From Serratia quinivorans (GTDB lineage: Bacteria > Pseudomonadota > Gammaproteobacteria > Enterobacterales > Enterobacteriaceae): a DNA stretch of 64,000 bases. Where the stretch lies: positions 1,612,001 to 1,676,000 of the forward strand of contig UGYN01000002.1 in the NCBI GenBank assembly GCA_900457075.1. The letters run 5' to 3'. Below the pieces are notes generated by a model. It saw nothing but the letters and a program-made list of their open reading frames with translations. It did not search any database and had not been told where the DNA came from. Shown one piece after another: positions 9,722 to 19,013 of the stretch. Made by a program: the position numbers and the translations under genes. How positions within the stretch are numbered: the stretch's first letter is position 1; each line of letters starts with the position of its first letter.

Positions 9722-10842
9722 CACAGCAGGCCACCCTCGCCCGGTGGTACTTCGCCCGGCAAAATAATGTCCATCGCCGCCAGTTTGGCTTCCGACGGGT
9801 TGGCAAGATCGCGCGGGTGACTGATGTCAGTAATAATCGGTGAAGGCATGATGACGTTTTCCGGTTGGATCAAACGACGCGACAGCGCCTTTTTCACCTT
9901 CATGCCGTCCAGTTTGTCCTGTTCTACCAGCCAGTGACCGACGGTTGCCAGGAAATAGCGCCCGCACTTACGGCCCAGGTGATAGTCCTGATTGAGCGAC
10001 GTGACGCGACTCCCCAGGGCATTACTGGCCAACGGCTTCGGCGGGAAAATCTCGAAGATGCGCAGCTCGCCGGGCGGCTTCTCAATAAACTGCTGGATGC
10101 GGTGGTAACTTTGTTCGTGGTGTTGCAGGATGCGCACCATCTGCTGCAGGCTGCTTTCGCTCAGCCAGTGCTCCATGCGTTTCATCCACTGCGGCGTGTA
10201 GTACATCTGCGACGGCACGGTGCGGATCACCACGATGGTATCCGCGCCACGGCGATAGGCTTCTTCAACCGGGATCGCATCGCTGATGCCACCATCCTGA
10301 TAGCTGACGCCGTCCAACTCCACTCCCATGCGGTAAAAACCGGGGATGGCGCTGGATGCTTTAATGGCCGGTAGCCAGCTTTCGCGTTGCGCGGGCAGGT
10401 AGGTCGGTTCGAAGTCATCACTGCGGCAGGCGCACATCAGGAATTCACGACCATCAACCAGGCTTTTTTCCGCAACGTCCATCGCCAGCGGCAGCTGTTG
10501 GGTCGTGGTATCGAGCAGCCAGTCGAGATCGATAAGATGCCCACCGCGCACAAAGCGCAATGGGTTAAAAAATTCAGCGGAAGTGGTGTAGCGGGTGATC
10601 ACCCGCCGCGCGTAACCCATCTGGCCACAAATAAAAGCCGAGAGGTTTTGCGCGCCGGCAGAAGTGCCGATCATCAGATCAAAAGGATTAAAGCGGGCAC
10701 GCTGGAACTCGTCCAGCACGCCGGCAGTGAAAATGCCGCGCTGCCCGCCCCCTTCACATACCAGCGCCATTTTACCGGGCCGGTAAGGTTTATACGCCAG
10801 CGGTTCGATATTGCCGAGCGTGATGGGTATTCTGTATCCCAA
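9721..10842 (-). CDS. yjjU: Patatin-like phospholipase YjjU
   Basis: 373 residues. The patatin catalytic dyad and oxyanion hole are visible: CEGGGQRGIFTAGV near 28-41, the nucleophile in MIGTSAGAQN, and YQDGGISDAIP carrying the aspartate. Similarity to E. coli YjjU runs over the whole length. The start was placed at a TTG (10840-10842; then GYRIPITLGNI, matching E. coli MGQRIPVTLGNI). The frame stays open to 10932, but the upstream part overlaps the small CsbD-like gene. GAGG overlaps that gene's stop codon at the right distance. Coupled to yjjV. Confidence 0.9.
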   Translation of the reverse strand: MGYRIPITLGNIEPLAYKPYRPGKMALVCEGGGQRGIFTAGVLDEFQRARFNPFDLMIGTSAGAQNLSAFICGQMGYARRVITRYTTSAEFFNPLRFVRGGHLIDLDWLLDTTTQQLPLAMDVAEKSLVDGREFLMCACRSDDFEPTYLPAQRESWLPAIKASSAIPGFYRMGVELDGVSYQDGGISDAIPVEEAYRRGADTIVVIRTVPSQMYYTPQWMKRMEHWLSESSLQQMVRILQHHEQSYHRIQQFIEKPPGELRIFEIFPPKPLASNALGSRVTSLNQDYHLGRKCGRYFLATVGHWLVEQDKLDGMKVKKALSRRLIQPENVIMPSPIITDISHPRDLANPSEAKLAAMDIILPGEVPPGEGGLL

Positions 10843-10852
10843 CCCTGCATCC

Positions 10853-11038
10853 TCAGTGAGACGTTTTACCCGAGGATACCTTGTCTTGCTCTCTTCCGTA
10901 ATCCTCTTGCAGTACACCAGAGAGGCAATCATTGCTGCCCATCAGCCAGATGCAGTCGCTGTCAGACCACTGCGCCAACCTCTGACACACCCGGCCCTTC
11001 AGCTGTTTCCAGCGTCCGAGGATGATGTCGCTGTTCAT
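10853..11038 (-). CDS. Small CsbD-like stress protein
   Basis: 61 residues with an excellent ribosome-binding site (GGGAGG, 6 bases before ATG). It begins MNSDIILGRWKQLKGRV and continues with two repeats of the CsbD pattern (W-x-x-L/F-K-G, then G-L/V-L/I-Q-E-x-YG). E. coli YjbJ has the same spacing (NWKQFKGKV ... QERYG). It carries two cysteines in the middle, uncommon in this family. It starts a four-gene string with yjjU and yjjV (stop 10 bases before the yjjU TTG). CsbD proteins are general-stress proteins of unknown molecular role; assignment is by motif only. Confidence 0.75.
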   Translation of the reverse strand: MNSDIILGRWKQLKGRVCQRLAQWSDSDCIWLMGSNDCLSGVLQEDYGREQDKVSSGKTSH

Positions 11039-11096
11039 GACTGACCTCCCTACTGCGAGAAAACAGATTAAGCTTTGTTACACTTTGAGGATAAAG

Positions 11097-11258
11097 CTAA
11101 GGGCGTCGGCGACCGGTAAACAGGCTGACCAGGAACAGAATGATCCCTACGACGAAGACGATTTTTGCAGCCCAGGCGGCGGTACCCGCCAGTGAACCAA
11201 AACCTAATGCTGCAGCAATCAATGCGATGACTAAAAAGATAATGCCCCAACGAAACAT
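11097..11258 (-). CDS. ytjA: YtjA, DUF1328 / UPF0391 membrane protein
   Basis: 53 residues and two hydrophobic helices ([18 protein letters not shown] and [18 protein letters not shown]), ending in GRRRP; the same length and pattern as E. coli YtjA. The ATG at 11256-11258 has AAGGAG seven bases upstream. The longer upstream opening of this frame is not coding-like. As in E. coli it sits between osmY and yjjU. Function unknown; family members are often stress or stationary-phase induced. Confidence 0.92.
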   Translation of the reverse strand: MFRWGIIFLVIALIAAALGFGSLAGTAAWAAKIVFVVGIILFLVSLFTGRRRP

Positions 11259-11415
11259 AAGCTTCTCCTTACCATAGTGAAAAAACGCATCGCAATCCGT
11301 GCCCTTCTCGGGCGCCACCAGACTGCCGGTCAGTTTCTTTTTTTGATGGTGCATCCTGGGCTAGCCTCACGGCTAACCCAGGATTTGGTGCTTGTTGTTA
11401 CGCTTGCTAGAAAAT

Positions 11416-12030
11416 TTATGGCTTAACGACCAGGTCGTTTTTAACGCTTTTCACACCGTCGATAGCCTTGGCAATGCTTTCTGCACGCTCTGACTGCGCC
11501 TGAGTTTTCACTTCACCGGAAAGCTGTACCACACCGTCGGTGGTTTCTACTTTCACATTGCGCGAAGGGACGATGTCATCGGCCAGCAGTTTGGCCTTCA
11601 ATTCGCTGGTGGTCGCAGTATCACCGGCATAGGCCTTCATCGACTGTTTGCCTTCGTCTTTCACGTGCAGCTTGTCGCTGACGGATTTGACGCCTTCCAC
11701 TTTACCGGCCACTTCAACCGCGTGCTCGGCCTGCGCCTGGCTGCCGACAAAACCACTCAGGGTGACGGTGCCTTTTTCGGTTTTCACCGAGATATCAGAG
11801 CTGGCGATGGATTTGTCATCGACCAACGCACTTTTAACTTTAGCCGTTGTTGCGCTGTCATCCATGTAGCCGTCAACTTTTTTCATGGAGCTATCGATTT
11901 TGGCACCCGCGCTATCAGCGGCACTTGACGCTTTATTGAGCAGAGTATCTTCAGCCAGCGCGCTGCCACTAACCAGAACGGAACCCAAAACAACAGCCAT
12001 CAGTGATTGTGCAAATTTAGTATTTTTCAT
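11416..12030 (-). CDS. osmY: OsmY, periplasmic BON-domain stress protein
   Basis: 204 residues. Signal peptide [26 protein letters not shown] is followed by two BON domains (about 55-125 and 130-204), each with the G-x-V-x-L-S-G core ([12 protein letters not shown] and [12 protein letters not shown]). E. coli OsmY is an RpoS-dependent, osmotically induced periplasmic protein with chaperone-like activity. The gene has its usual place between prfC and ytjA. The upstream region is AT-rich; a sigma-S promoter is expected but was not pinned down. Confidence 0.95.
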   Translation of the reverse strand: MKNTKFAQSLMAVVLGSVLVSGSALAEDTLLNKASSAADSAGAKIDSSMKKVDGYMDDSATTAKVKSALVDDKSIASSDISVKTEKGTVTLSGFVGSQAQAEHAVEVAGKVEGVKSVSDKLHVKDEGKQSMKAYAGDTATTSELKAKLLADDIVPSRNVKVETTDGVVQLSGEVKTQAQSERAESIAKAIDGVKSVKNDLVVKP

Positions 12031-12529
12031 CGATCTCTTCCTTTGGTTGCGGATCCAAAATGGTTAGGATCCTTCAGCCGCCATAACGCGGCCCACTCAG
12101 TAATACTTCACGATTTCTATACGTTCAAACATTCACGCTAAACGATTGTTGCCACATCAGGAGTATTGCAACGGCCGTGCCAATTTTAAAAAACCATTTA
12201 AAATCAATAACAAAATAAATAACGCTTACATTTCAGGCTAAAAACTGTCGCCTATTGACGACAACACCTATCAGTAAAATCTATGTTATTGCTATGTTAT
12301 TGATTTCTAAAAAATCACACTGTCTCTTATTGGCAACAGTGCAGAATAACTCGCTACCGTTAAGACAAAGCGCAGTGAATTACGCTTAACGGTTCGGTTA
12401 TGCCCTGTTAAATATAGACCATATGACAGAAAAAGCAGGTATTGCCGGGCAAATCCTGGCGGCTGCGGGGGGACTGAAAAGATGAAGGAGACTTATTAAT
12501 TAGCAGAATGGGGTGAAGCAATATAACAC
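12031..12529. other. osmY upstream region
   Basis: Half a kilobase with no coding-like frame. The part nearest osmY is low in G+C (A/T-rich around 12190-12350), as is common for an H-NS or RpoS-influenced promoter. No specific site could be assigned. The 12408-12734 minus-strand open frame is produced by the repeat element that follows and is not taken as a gene. Confidence 0.55.
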
Positions 12530-12753
12530 AGGGCGCCCTAAGACTGCTGACAAAGCACGTTATTAGGGAGAGCGTGCCGAAGGGGTCGTAGCGGCTTGCC
12601 CGCCGACCAATTTGCCGGGAGCAAATTGGAACGACTTCCAGTCGGCCCGCAGGGTGGGACACATGGACGTGTCCCATAATGGCCCCTCGGTGCGCTAGGC
12701 CCGGGTATCTCGGCTTCAAAGACAACTTTGTCACCAGAAACTAAGGGCGCCCT
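12530..12753 (-). repeat. Hairpin-rich dispersed repeat, copy 1
   Basis: About 220 bases, nearly identical in a ~150-base core (12559-12709) to the reverse complement of 45283-45431. Both ends carry AGGGCGCCCT followed at a short distance by an inverted TGACAAAG, like imperfect terminal inverted repeats, although the right-hand AGGGCGCCCT also serves as half of the prfC hairpin. Inside are several stems: CCAATTTGC with GCAAATTGG (9 bp), GGGACAC with GTGTCCC, CGACT with AGTCG, and GACAA with TTGTC. It encodes no credible protein. Confidence 0.8.
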
Positions 12754-12765
12754 AAGGCGCCCTGC
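12744..12765 (-). terminator. prfC terminator
   Basis: On the minus strand AGGGCGC-cttagg-GCGCCCT is followed by TTAGTTT, starting 13 bases after the prfC stop. It is a reasonable intrinsic terminator. Its distal arm coincides with the end of the dispersed repeat. Confidence 0.6.
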
Positions 12766-12778
12766 TGTTCTGTTACCG

Positions 12779-14368
12779 TTAGTGCTCGCGTGTTTTGCGG
12801 AACACCACTTCAGGGTAGCGTTCCTGGGTGATATTCAAGTTAACCATGGTTGGCGCGATGTAAGACAGGTTGTCGCCGCCGTCCAATGCCAGGTTAAGCT
12901 CACACTTGCGCTTGAACTCTTCAAACTTCTTCACGTCGCTGCATTCCACCCAACGGGCGGTCGAAACGTTGACCGACTCGTACAAGGCTTCGACGTTGTA
13001 TTCGCTTTTCAGGCGTGCAACCACCACTTCGAACTGCAGCACACCGACCGCGCCGACGATCAAATCGTTGCTGGCGATCGGACGGAATACCTGCACCGCC
13101 CCTTCTTCGGACAGTTGCACCAGGCCTTTCAGCAGCTGTTTTTGCTTCAACGGATCGCGCAGACGAATGCGACGGAACAGCTCCGGCGCGAAGTTCGGAA
13201 TACCGGTGAACTTCATATCTTCACCCTGGGTGAAGGTATCGCCGATCTGAATGGTGCCGTGGTTATGCAGACCAATGATATCGCCCGGATAAGCCTCTTC
13301 AACGTGCGAACGGTCACCCGCCATAAAGGTCAGGGCGTCGGAGATCACCACGTCTTTACCGGTGCGCACCTGGCGCAGCTTCATGCCTTTCTCGTAGCGT
13401 CCGGAGACCACACGCATAAAGGCTACTCGGTCACGGTGTTTAGGATCCATATTGGCCTGGATCTTGAACACGAAACCGCTGAATTTCTCTTCTGCGGCTA
13501 CCACTTCACGGGTGCTGCTTTGACGCGGCATCGGCGCTGGAGCCCAGGCCACCAGACCGTCAAGCATATGGTCCACACCGAAGTTACCCAAAGCGGTACC
13601 GAAGAATACCGGCGTCAAATCGCCGCTCAGGAAAGCTTCATGATCGAACTCGTGGGATGCGCCCTGCACCAGCTCCAGCTCTTCACGCAGCTGCGCGGCC
13701 AGGTCTTCACCCACGGCGGCGTCCAGCTCCGGGTTATCCAACCCTTTGACAATGCGCACTTCCTGGATGGTGTGGCCTTTACCGGTCTGGTAAAGATAGG
13801 TTTCATCCTTGTACAGATGATAAACCCCTTTAAACAGCTTGCCGCAGCCGATAGGCCAGGTGATAGGTGAGCAGGCGATTTTCAGCTCACGCTCCACTTC
13901 ATCCATCACTTCCATCGGATCGCGGATATCGCGGTCCAATTTGTTCATAAAGGTCAGGATCGGCGTATCGCGCAGACGGGTAACTTCCATCAGCTTGCGG
14001 GTACGATCCTCAACCCCTTTGGCGGCGTCGATCACCATCAGACAGCAGTCAACGGCGGTCAGGGTGCGATAGGTATCTTCGGAGAAGTCTTCATGCCCCG
14101 GGGTATCCAGCAGGTTAACCAGACATTCGCGGTACGGGAACTGCATCACCGAGGTGGTGATTGAGATCCCACGCTGCTTTTCCATTTCCATCCAGTCGGA
14201 TTTGGCATGCTGATTTGAGCCGCGGCCCTTTACCGTACCGGCGGTCTGGATAGCCTGTCCGAATAACAACACCTTTTCGGTAATGGTGGTTTTACCGGCA
14301 TCGGGGTGCGAGATGATGGCGAAAGTTCTTCTTTTCGAGACTTCGCGGGCAAATTCACTAGGAGACAT
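12779..14368 (-). CDS. prfC: Peptide chain release factor 3
   Basis: A 529-residue translational GTPase (same length as E. coli RF3) that recycles RF1/RF2 from the ribosome. The G domain has HPDAGKTT (P-loop), [10 protein letters not shown] (switch I), DTPGHEDF (G3) and NKLD (G4) within the first 145 residues, followed by the beta-barrel and RF3 C-terminal domains. Order osmY-prfC is as in E. coli. The next upstream gene in E. coli, yjjG, is not present between prfC and rimI here. Confidence 0.97.
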
Positions 14369-14536
14369 GTTTTTCAGATTCTACAGTTAGTCCGCCCTGC
14401 GAAAGCATCAGAACGCGCCGCGCACGGCGCCAGGCAAAGCGGTAAATAAAAGATAATAGCCGGGCATTTTCGCTGATTTACCAACCGGTGACAATCAATG
14501 CTTTTACCAGCGGACAAGTTAGGACCGAGATGTTCG

Positions 14537-14980
14537 CTATGCCAGCGGCAGCGCCATGACTATCGCGTCTTCACGCCCATGGGCTGCAGGGTAGTAGTTA
14601 CGGCGGATGGTCACTTCATTAAAGCCGAGATCTTCGTACAGCGCGATGGCCGCACGGTTAGAGGCACGCACTTCCAGCCACAGCGTAAACACGCCGCGGG
14701 GTTCCAACTGTGCAATCAGCGCTTCCAGCAATTGACGGCCAAAGCCCTGGCGTTGCCAGTCCGGATGAATGGCGATATTGAACAGCGTGGCTTCATCCAG
14801 CACGATTTGGGTGATGGCAAAACCCGCCATCTGCCCGTCGGCTTCCAGTTTCAGGTTAAGGTAGCGATCGCCCTGATTAGTGGCAAAGGTAGCTTGTGTC
14901 CAGGGAAAGGCGTGGCTGGCTTGCTCAATCTTGAAGGCTGTGGCCAGGTCGGCCGCGGTCAGGGTAGAAATCTTGTTCAT
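14537..14980 (-). CDS. rimI: Ribosomal protein S18-alanine N-acetyltransferase
   Basis: 147 residues (E. coli 148), GNAT fold. It acetylates the N-terminal alanine of ribosomal protein S18. The acetyl-CoA loop is seen in RQGFGRQL, and the family signature in EVRASNRAAIALYEDLGF. The ATG at 14978-14980 ([12 protein letters not shown]) aligns with the E. coli start. The gene overlaps the end of holD by 56 bases, the same arrangement as in E. coli, so the longer opening of the frame was not used. Confidence 0.95.
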   Translation of the reverse strand: MNKISTLTAADLATAFKIEQASHAFPWTQATFATNQGDRYLNLKLEADGQMAGFAITQIVLDEATLFNIAIHPDWQRQGFGRQLLEALIAQLEPRGVFTLWLEVRASNRAAIALYEDLGFNEVTIRRNYYPAAHGREDAIVMALPLA

Positions 14981-15362
14981 GATGACAAATCTGCTGCCAG
15001 AGTGCGCGTTTGGCACTCGCATCGAGAGAAAGCTCGGCCAGTGCCGGGCTGTATAGCTGCGCGCCGGCCACCGCAAGCGGCTCCGCAACGCCCAACCGCC
15101 AACTGTTGCATTCGGTATCCTCAGGCAACAAAGCCACCTGATCCGGCGTCAGGCCATAGGTTTGCGCCGGGGTCAGGCCCAGGCTGCGCAGCACGTCGCA
15201 AAACAGCGGATCGTTATGCTCAGGCAAGGCCTGCGCCACGACCAGTAAACGCACCTCGGGTGGCAGGCTGACGGCTACTTCGCCCTGCAACACGCCCGGG
15301 CGGCGCAATGTCCACTGCGTAATACCCAGTTGTTGTAACAGCCAGTCGCGTTTTGATGCCAT
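14925..15362 (-). CDS. holD: DNA polymerase III psi subunit
   Basis: 145 residues. HolD joins HolC and the clamp loader and helps contact SSB. The N terminus [20 protein letters not shown] is the conserved tau/gamma-binding peptide of psi. NSWRLG and ALWQQI near the C terminus match E. coli. It is slightly longer at the C terminus ([13 protein letters not shown]). It overlaps rimI and is divergent from rsmC. Confidence 0.95.
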   Translation of the reverse strand: MASKRDWLLQQLGITQWTLRRPGVLQGEVAVSLPPEVRLLVVAQALPEHNDPLFCDVLRSLGLTPAQTYGLTPDQVALLPEDTECNSWRLGVAEPLAVAGAQLYSPALAELSLDASAKRALWQQICHHEQDFYPDRGRPGHSLQD

Positions 15363-15518
15363 GCCGATTCCTGTCAGGATCTACCCGTTGTGGTGCGCCA
15401 TGCCTGCCATGCGCCGCGCTATGCTAACAAACCCGCGCGGCCTGCGCCAACAAACCCGTCGAACATATCGCCACAAAGCTCTATAATCCCCGGTCTAATT
15501 TCTAGGAGCCAAAACCTG

Positions 15519-16562
15519 ATGTCTGCATTAACCCCCGCCAGTGAAGTCATGCTGCGCCACAGTGATGAGTTTATCGAACGCCGCGTTCTGTTCGCCGGTG
15601 ACCTGCAGGACGCCCTGCCGGCCCAATTTGAGGCCGCGGATGTGCGTGTCCATACCCAGCAATACCATCACTGGCAGTTACTGAACCGGGCGATGGGTGA
15701 CAACGTGCAGTACGGCCTGACCGTAGACGCTGCGTTCGTCGCCGAGTGCGATACGCTGATCTACTACTGGCCGAAGAGCAAACAGGAAGCGCAATTCCAG
15801 CTGTGCAACATTCTGGCACTGCTGCCGGTAGGCACTGACGTGTTCGTGGTCGGTGAGAACCGCAGCGGCGTGCGCAGCGCCGATCAGATGGTGGAAGATT
15901 ACGCCACACTGGTGAAAATCGACAGCGCCCGCCGCTGTGGCCTGTATCACGGTCGCCTGGACACCCAGACCGAATTCAACCTGGAAGACTGGTGGGAAAG
16001 CTATCAGTTGCACGATCTGGAAGTGAAAACCCTGCCGGGCGTGTTCAGCCGCGACGGACTGGATGTCGGTAGCTCACTGCTGCTGTCGACGCTGGATAAA
16101 CACATGAAAGGCAAAGTGCTGGACGTGGGTTGTGGTGCCGGTGTGATGGCCTCGGTGCTGTCCAAACTGTCGCCAAAAATGAAGCTGACCCTCAGCGATG
16201 TCAACGCCGCAGCCATTGAGTCCAGCCGCGCAACGCTGGCCGCTAACGGCATTGAAGGTGAAGTGATTGTCAGTAACGTCTATTCCGACATTACCGGCCG
16301 TTTCGATCTGATCATCTCCAACCCACCGTTCCATGATGGGCTGCAAACCAGCCTGACGGCGGCGGAAACCCTGATCCGCGGAGCGTTGAAGCACTTAGGC
16401 GTCGGCGGTAAACTGCGCATCGTGGCCAACGCCTTCCTGCCTTACCCGGACATTCTGGACGCCACCTTCGGCAGCCATGAAGTGCTGGCGCAAAACGGCC
16501 GCTTCAAGGTGTACCAGGCAACCGTTGCCCGTGCACCACGCGATGCCAAGAAGAAGAAATAA
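15519..16562 (+). CDS. rsmC: 16S rRNA (guanine(1207)-N2)-methyltransferase
   Basis: 347 residues. Methylates G1207 of 16S rRNA in the 30S subunit. It has the duplicated RsmC architecture: a degenerate N-terminal domain and a C-terminal SAM-dependent domain with [16 protein letters not shown] (motif I, near 197-212) and [11 protein letters not shown] (motif IV, near 265-275). The ATG at 15519 has TAGGAG eight bases upstream; the frame opens earlier without support. It ends in a lysine-rich tail (DAKKKK). A good intrinsic terminator follows. Confidence 0.96.
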   Translation: MSALTPASEVMLRHSDEFIERRVLFAGDLQDALPAQFEAADVRVHTQQYHHWQLLNRAMGDNVQYGLTVDAAFVAECDTLIYYWPKSKQEAQFQLCNILALLPVGTDVFVVGENRSGVRSADQMVEDYATLVKIDSARRCGLYHGRLDTQTEFNLEDWWESYQLHDLEVKTLPGVFSRDGLDVGSSLLLSTLDKHMKGKVLDVGCGAGVMASVLSKLSPKMKLTLSDVNAAAIESSRATLAANGIEGEVIVSNVYSDITGRFDLIISNPPFHDGLQTSLTAAETLIRGALKHLGVGGKLRIVANAFLPYPDILDATFGSHEVLAQNGRFKVYQATVARAPRDAKKKK

Positions 16563-16591
16563 GTAACGCCGCCCGCAAATAGCGGGGATCA

Positions 16592-16624
16592 GGGCGCAGC
16601 GTTCACACGCCGCGCCCTTTTTTT
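16592..16624 (+). terminator. rsmC intrinsic terminator
   Basis: GGGCGCAGCG-ttcaca-CGCCGCGCCC with one bulge, followed by seven T (16618-16624). A textbook rho-independent terminator that also overlaps the convergent aldo/keto reductase stop codon. Confidence 0.85.
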
Positions 16625-17615
16625 ATCCGTTGATATAGGTCATCGACTCTGTGCCATAGCGTGCGCCTGCCGCCGCCTGCAACGGAAACACCGCCTCAAT
16701 CGCCGCCAGTTCCGCCTGGCTCAGCGTCAGTTCGACCGCCGCAATGTTCTCTTCCAGATAACGACGGCGCTTGGTCCCCGGGATCGGCACAATATGTTCG
16801 CCCTGCGCCAATACCCACGCCAATGCCAACTGTGAAGGCGCTATGCCTTTCTGTTTGGCCAGTTCGCTCACTTTCGCCACCAGCGCCAGATTGCGGGCAA
16901 AGTTTTCGCCCTGGAAACGCGGGTTGCTGCGGCGGAAGTCGTCGGCATCCAGATCTTCCGGCCGTTGGATAGCTCCGGTCAAAAAACCTCTCCCTAACGG
17001 GCTGTAAGGAACAAAGCCGATGCCCAGACGCTCACAGGCCGCCAATACCCCTTGCTCGGCATCACGCGTCCACAGTGAATACTCGGTCTGCAACGCGGTT
17101 ATCGGATGCACCTTGTGCGCACGCTCCAGCGTAGCGACCGAAGCCTCGCTCAACCCGATGTAGCGGATTTTACCTTCGCTAATCAGGTCCGCCATGGTGC
17201 CAACCACCTCTTCGATAGGCACTTCTGGATCCACGCGATGCTGGTAATAAAGATCTATCACCTCAACCCCAAGCCGCTGCAGGCTGCCTTCTACCGAACG
17301 ACGGATATACTCCGGCCGACTGCTGACGCCCCGGGCGCCGGGATCGGCCGGATCGCGCAGGATGCCAAATTTGGTGGCCAGGAAGACCTGCTGCCGTTTG
17401 CCCTTGATCGCTTTACCAATCAACCGTTCGTTGGTGTGCGGGCCGTACATGTCGGCGGTGTCCAGCAGGGTCACCCCCAGTTCCAATGCCCGGTGCAGTG
17501 TGGCGATGGCCTCTTTTTCATCCTGCGCCGTCGAATAGAAATCACTCATCCCCATGCAGCCCAGCCCCAGGGCAGAAACGGTCGGGCCATTGGGACCTAA
17601 TTGACGTTGTTGCAT
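16623..17615 (-). CDS. Aldo/keto reductase (NADPH-dependent, AKR superfamily)
   Basis: 330 residues, full-length AKR TIM barrel. Catalytic residues are visible: D and Y in [14 protein letters not shown] (near 50-63), K in FLATKFGI and H in [11 protein letters not shown]. The NADP-binding C-terminal part has [13 protein letters not shown]. It belongs to the family with MGMSDFY near the start (plant IN2-2/yeast YakC type). It is divergent from a LysR regulator 130 bases away, which probably controls it. The substrate is unknown. Neither gene is part of the E. coli rsmC-leu region, so the pair looks like an insertion into it. Confidence 0.88.
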   Translation of the reverse strand: MQQRQLGPNGPTVSALGLGCMGMSDFYSTAQDEKEAIATLHRALELGVTLLDTADMYGPHTNERLIGKAIKGKRQQVFLATKFGILRDPADPGARGVSSRPEYIRRSVEGSLQRLGVEVIDLYYQHRVDPEVPIEEVVGTMADLISEGKIRYIGLSEASVATLERAHKVHPITALQTEYSLWTRDAEQGVLAACERLGIGFVPYSPLGRGFLTGAIQRPEDLDADDFRRSNPRFQGENFARNLALVAKVSELAKQKGIAPSQLALAWVLAQGEHIVPIPGTKRRRYLEENIAAVELTLSQAELAAIEAVFPLQAAAGARYGTESMTYING

Positions 17616-17745
17616 TGTGTTGCCCTCATGCGGTTTTCATCAGCGGAGTGCTGGTACAACAGAGTCTGGTTGTTTACCTTGAAAAGATAAATAATGCGGA
17701 TTACACATCACTGTTCAAAAATCGCTAACAATATGGAGCGGCAAA

Positions 17746-18690
17746 ATGGATCAGATCCAGGCCATGCGCATTTTCACCCGCATCGTCGAACTGGGCAGTT
17801 TCAGCCGGGCAGCCGAGCGTTTGCAGTTACCTCGTGCCACGGTCAGCAATGCCCTCAAACGGCTCGAGCAGCGCCTCGGCGTCCGTTTGCTGATCCGCAC
17901 CACCCGCCAGGTGCAGGTGACCAGCGAAGGCACGCTGTATTATCAGCGCTGCGTGCAGTTGCTGGGTGCACTGGAAGAAGCAGACACGCTGTTCAGCCAC
18001 CATAAGCTGCAGCCCTCCGGCAAGGTACGCATTGATATGCCTCATTCGCTGGCGCGTGAAATCGTGATCCCCGCTCTGGATGACTTTTACCAACTCTATC
18101 CGGATCTGACTCTGGCGTTGGGCGCCAACGATACTCATGTTGATCTGCTGCGCGAGGGGGTGGATTGCGTGCTGCGCGCCTGGGAAACCGAAGATGACAG
18201 CCTGGTGGCACGACGCATCGCCATGCTGCCACAGTTGACCTGTGCTTCTCCCGGCTATCTGGCCGCGTTCGGTGTCCCCCAGTCGATTGACCAGTTGCAG
18301 CAGCATCAGGCGGTGGGCTATTTTTCCCTCGCCAGTAACCGTAATTACCCGCTGGAGTTTTGCCGCAACGGTAAAGTGGAGTTGCGCGAATTGCCCGCCA
18401 GGCTGAGCGTCAGCGGTGCCGATGCTTACACCAGCGGCTGTCGCGCCGGCATGGGGCTGATACAGGCGGCGCACTACTCGTTGGCACCCTGGCTGCAGAA
18501 AGGGGAATTAGTCGAAGTGTTGGCGGAAACCCCGCCGCCGCCGATGCCCATTTACATCATGTATCCCCCCGGCCGTTTCCTTGCGCCGCGGGTCAGGGTA
18601 TTGATTGACTGGCTGATTTGGCTGTTTGAACAGTATCAACAGCCCAAAACGGACGTTTTTCCAGCAAACACCCGCAAACAGGGGAAATAA
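17746..18690 (+). CDS. LysR-family transcriptional regulator
   Basis: 314 residues. Winged HTH at the N terminus (FTRIVELGSFSRAAERLQLPRATVSNALKRLEQRLGVRLLIRTTRQ) and a LysR substrate-binding domain from about 90 to 300. It belongs to the CrgA-like group by the pattern MDQIQAMRIFTRIVELGSF. Divergent from the aldo/keto reductase, so local control of that gene is the natural inference. Ligand unknown. Confidence 0.88.
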   Translation: MDQIQAMRIFTRIVELGSFSRAAERLQLPRATVSNALKRLEQRLGVRLLIRTTRQVQVTSEGTLYYQRCVQLLGALEEADTLFSHHKLQPSGKVRIDMPHSLAREIVIPALDDFYQLYPDLTLALGANDTHVDLLREGVDCVLRAWETEDDSLVARRIAMLPQLTCASPGYLAAFGVPQSIDQLQQHQAVGYFSLASNRNYPLEFCRNGKVELRELPARLSVSGADAYTSGCRAGMGLIQAAHYSLAPWLQKGELVEVLAETPPPPMPIYIMYPPGRFLAPRVRVLIDWLIWLFEQYQQPKTDVFPANTRKQGK

Positions 18691-18693
18691 CTA

Positions 18694-18721
18694 TTGACGT
18701 CCCCGCCAAAATCTCTAGAAT
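18694..18721 (+). promoter_or_regulatory. Promoter of the tRNA-Leu operon
   Basis: TTGACG (18694-18699), 16-base spacer, TAGAAT (18716-18721), followed by a G+C-rich discriminator (TCGCCTCCG), the form typical of stringently controlled stable-RNA promoters. It starts right after the LysR stop and lies about 40 bases before the first tRNA. Confidence 0.7.
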
Positions 18722-18762
18722 TCGCCTCCGTGGTACGTTACTCCGGTAATGTTTCTTGGAAT

Positions 18763-18849
18763 GCGAAGGTGGCGGAATTGGTAGACGCGCTAGCTTCAGG
18801 TGTTAGTGTCCTTACGGACGTGAGGGTTCAAGTCCCTCTCTTCGCACCA
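18763..18849 (+). tRNA. tRNA-Leu(CAG), copy 1
   Basis: 87 nt including encoded CCA. Acceptor GCGAAGG pairs with the 3' end, the D-loop is ATTGGTAGA, the anticodon CAG is at 18797-18799, a long class II variable arm is present (GTCC TTAC GGAC), and the T-loop is GGTTCAAGTCC. Differs from copies 2 and 3 by one C in the variable arm, restoring a G-C pair. Equivalent to the E. coli leuQPV cluster. Confidence 0.97.
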
Positions 18850-18883
18850 AATAACCACATGATTTATATTGCACAGCATCAAT

Positions 18884-18970
18884 GCGAAGGTGGCGGAATT
18901 GGTAGACGCGCTAGCTTCAGGTGTTAGTGTTCTTACGGACGTGAGGGTTCAAGTCCCTCTCTTCGCACCA
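18884..18970 (+). tRNA. tRNA-Leu(CAG), copy 2
   Basis: 87 nt, same as copy 1 except GTTC in place of GTCC in the variable arm (G-T wobble). Anticodon CAG at 18918-18920; CCA encoded. The spacer to copy 1 is 34 bases. Confidence 0.97.
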
Positions 18971-19013
18971 AGCTGGTGATATAAATCGAAAGCAAAATAA
19001 AGATATCGGCTGT

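Noticed and set aside
10842..10932. 30-codon N-terminal extension of YjjU
   Set aside because: Overlaps the CsbD-like gene and has no counterpart in E. coli YjjU; the TTG at 10842 has the proper ribosome-binding site.
12408..12734. 108-codon minus-strand open frame
   Set aside because: It runs over the dispersed repeat; the similar peptide read from copy 2 at 45255-45458 only reflects the repeat, and changes between copies preserve stems rather than codons.
12728..13870. 380-codon plus-strand frame opposite prfC
   Set aside because: Antisense shadow of a highly conserved gene.
18694..18927. 77-codon plus-strand frame
   Set aside because: Covers the tRNA-Leu promoter and two tRNA genes.
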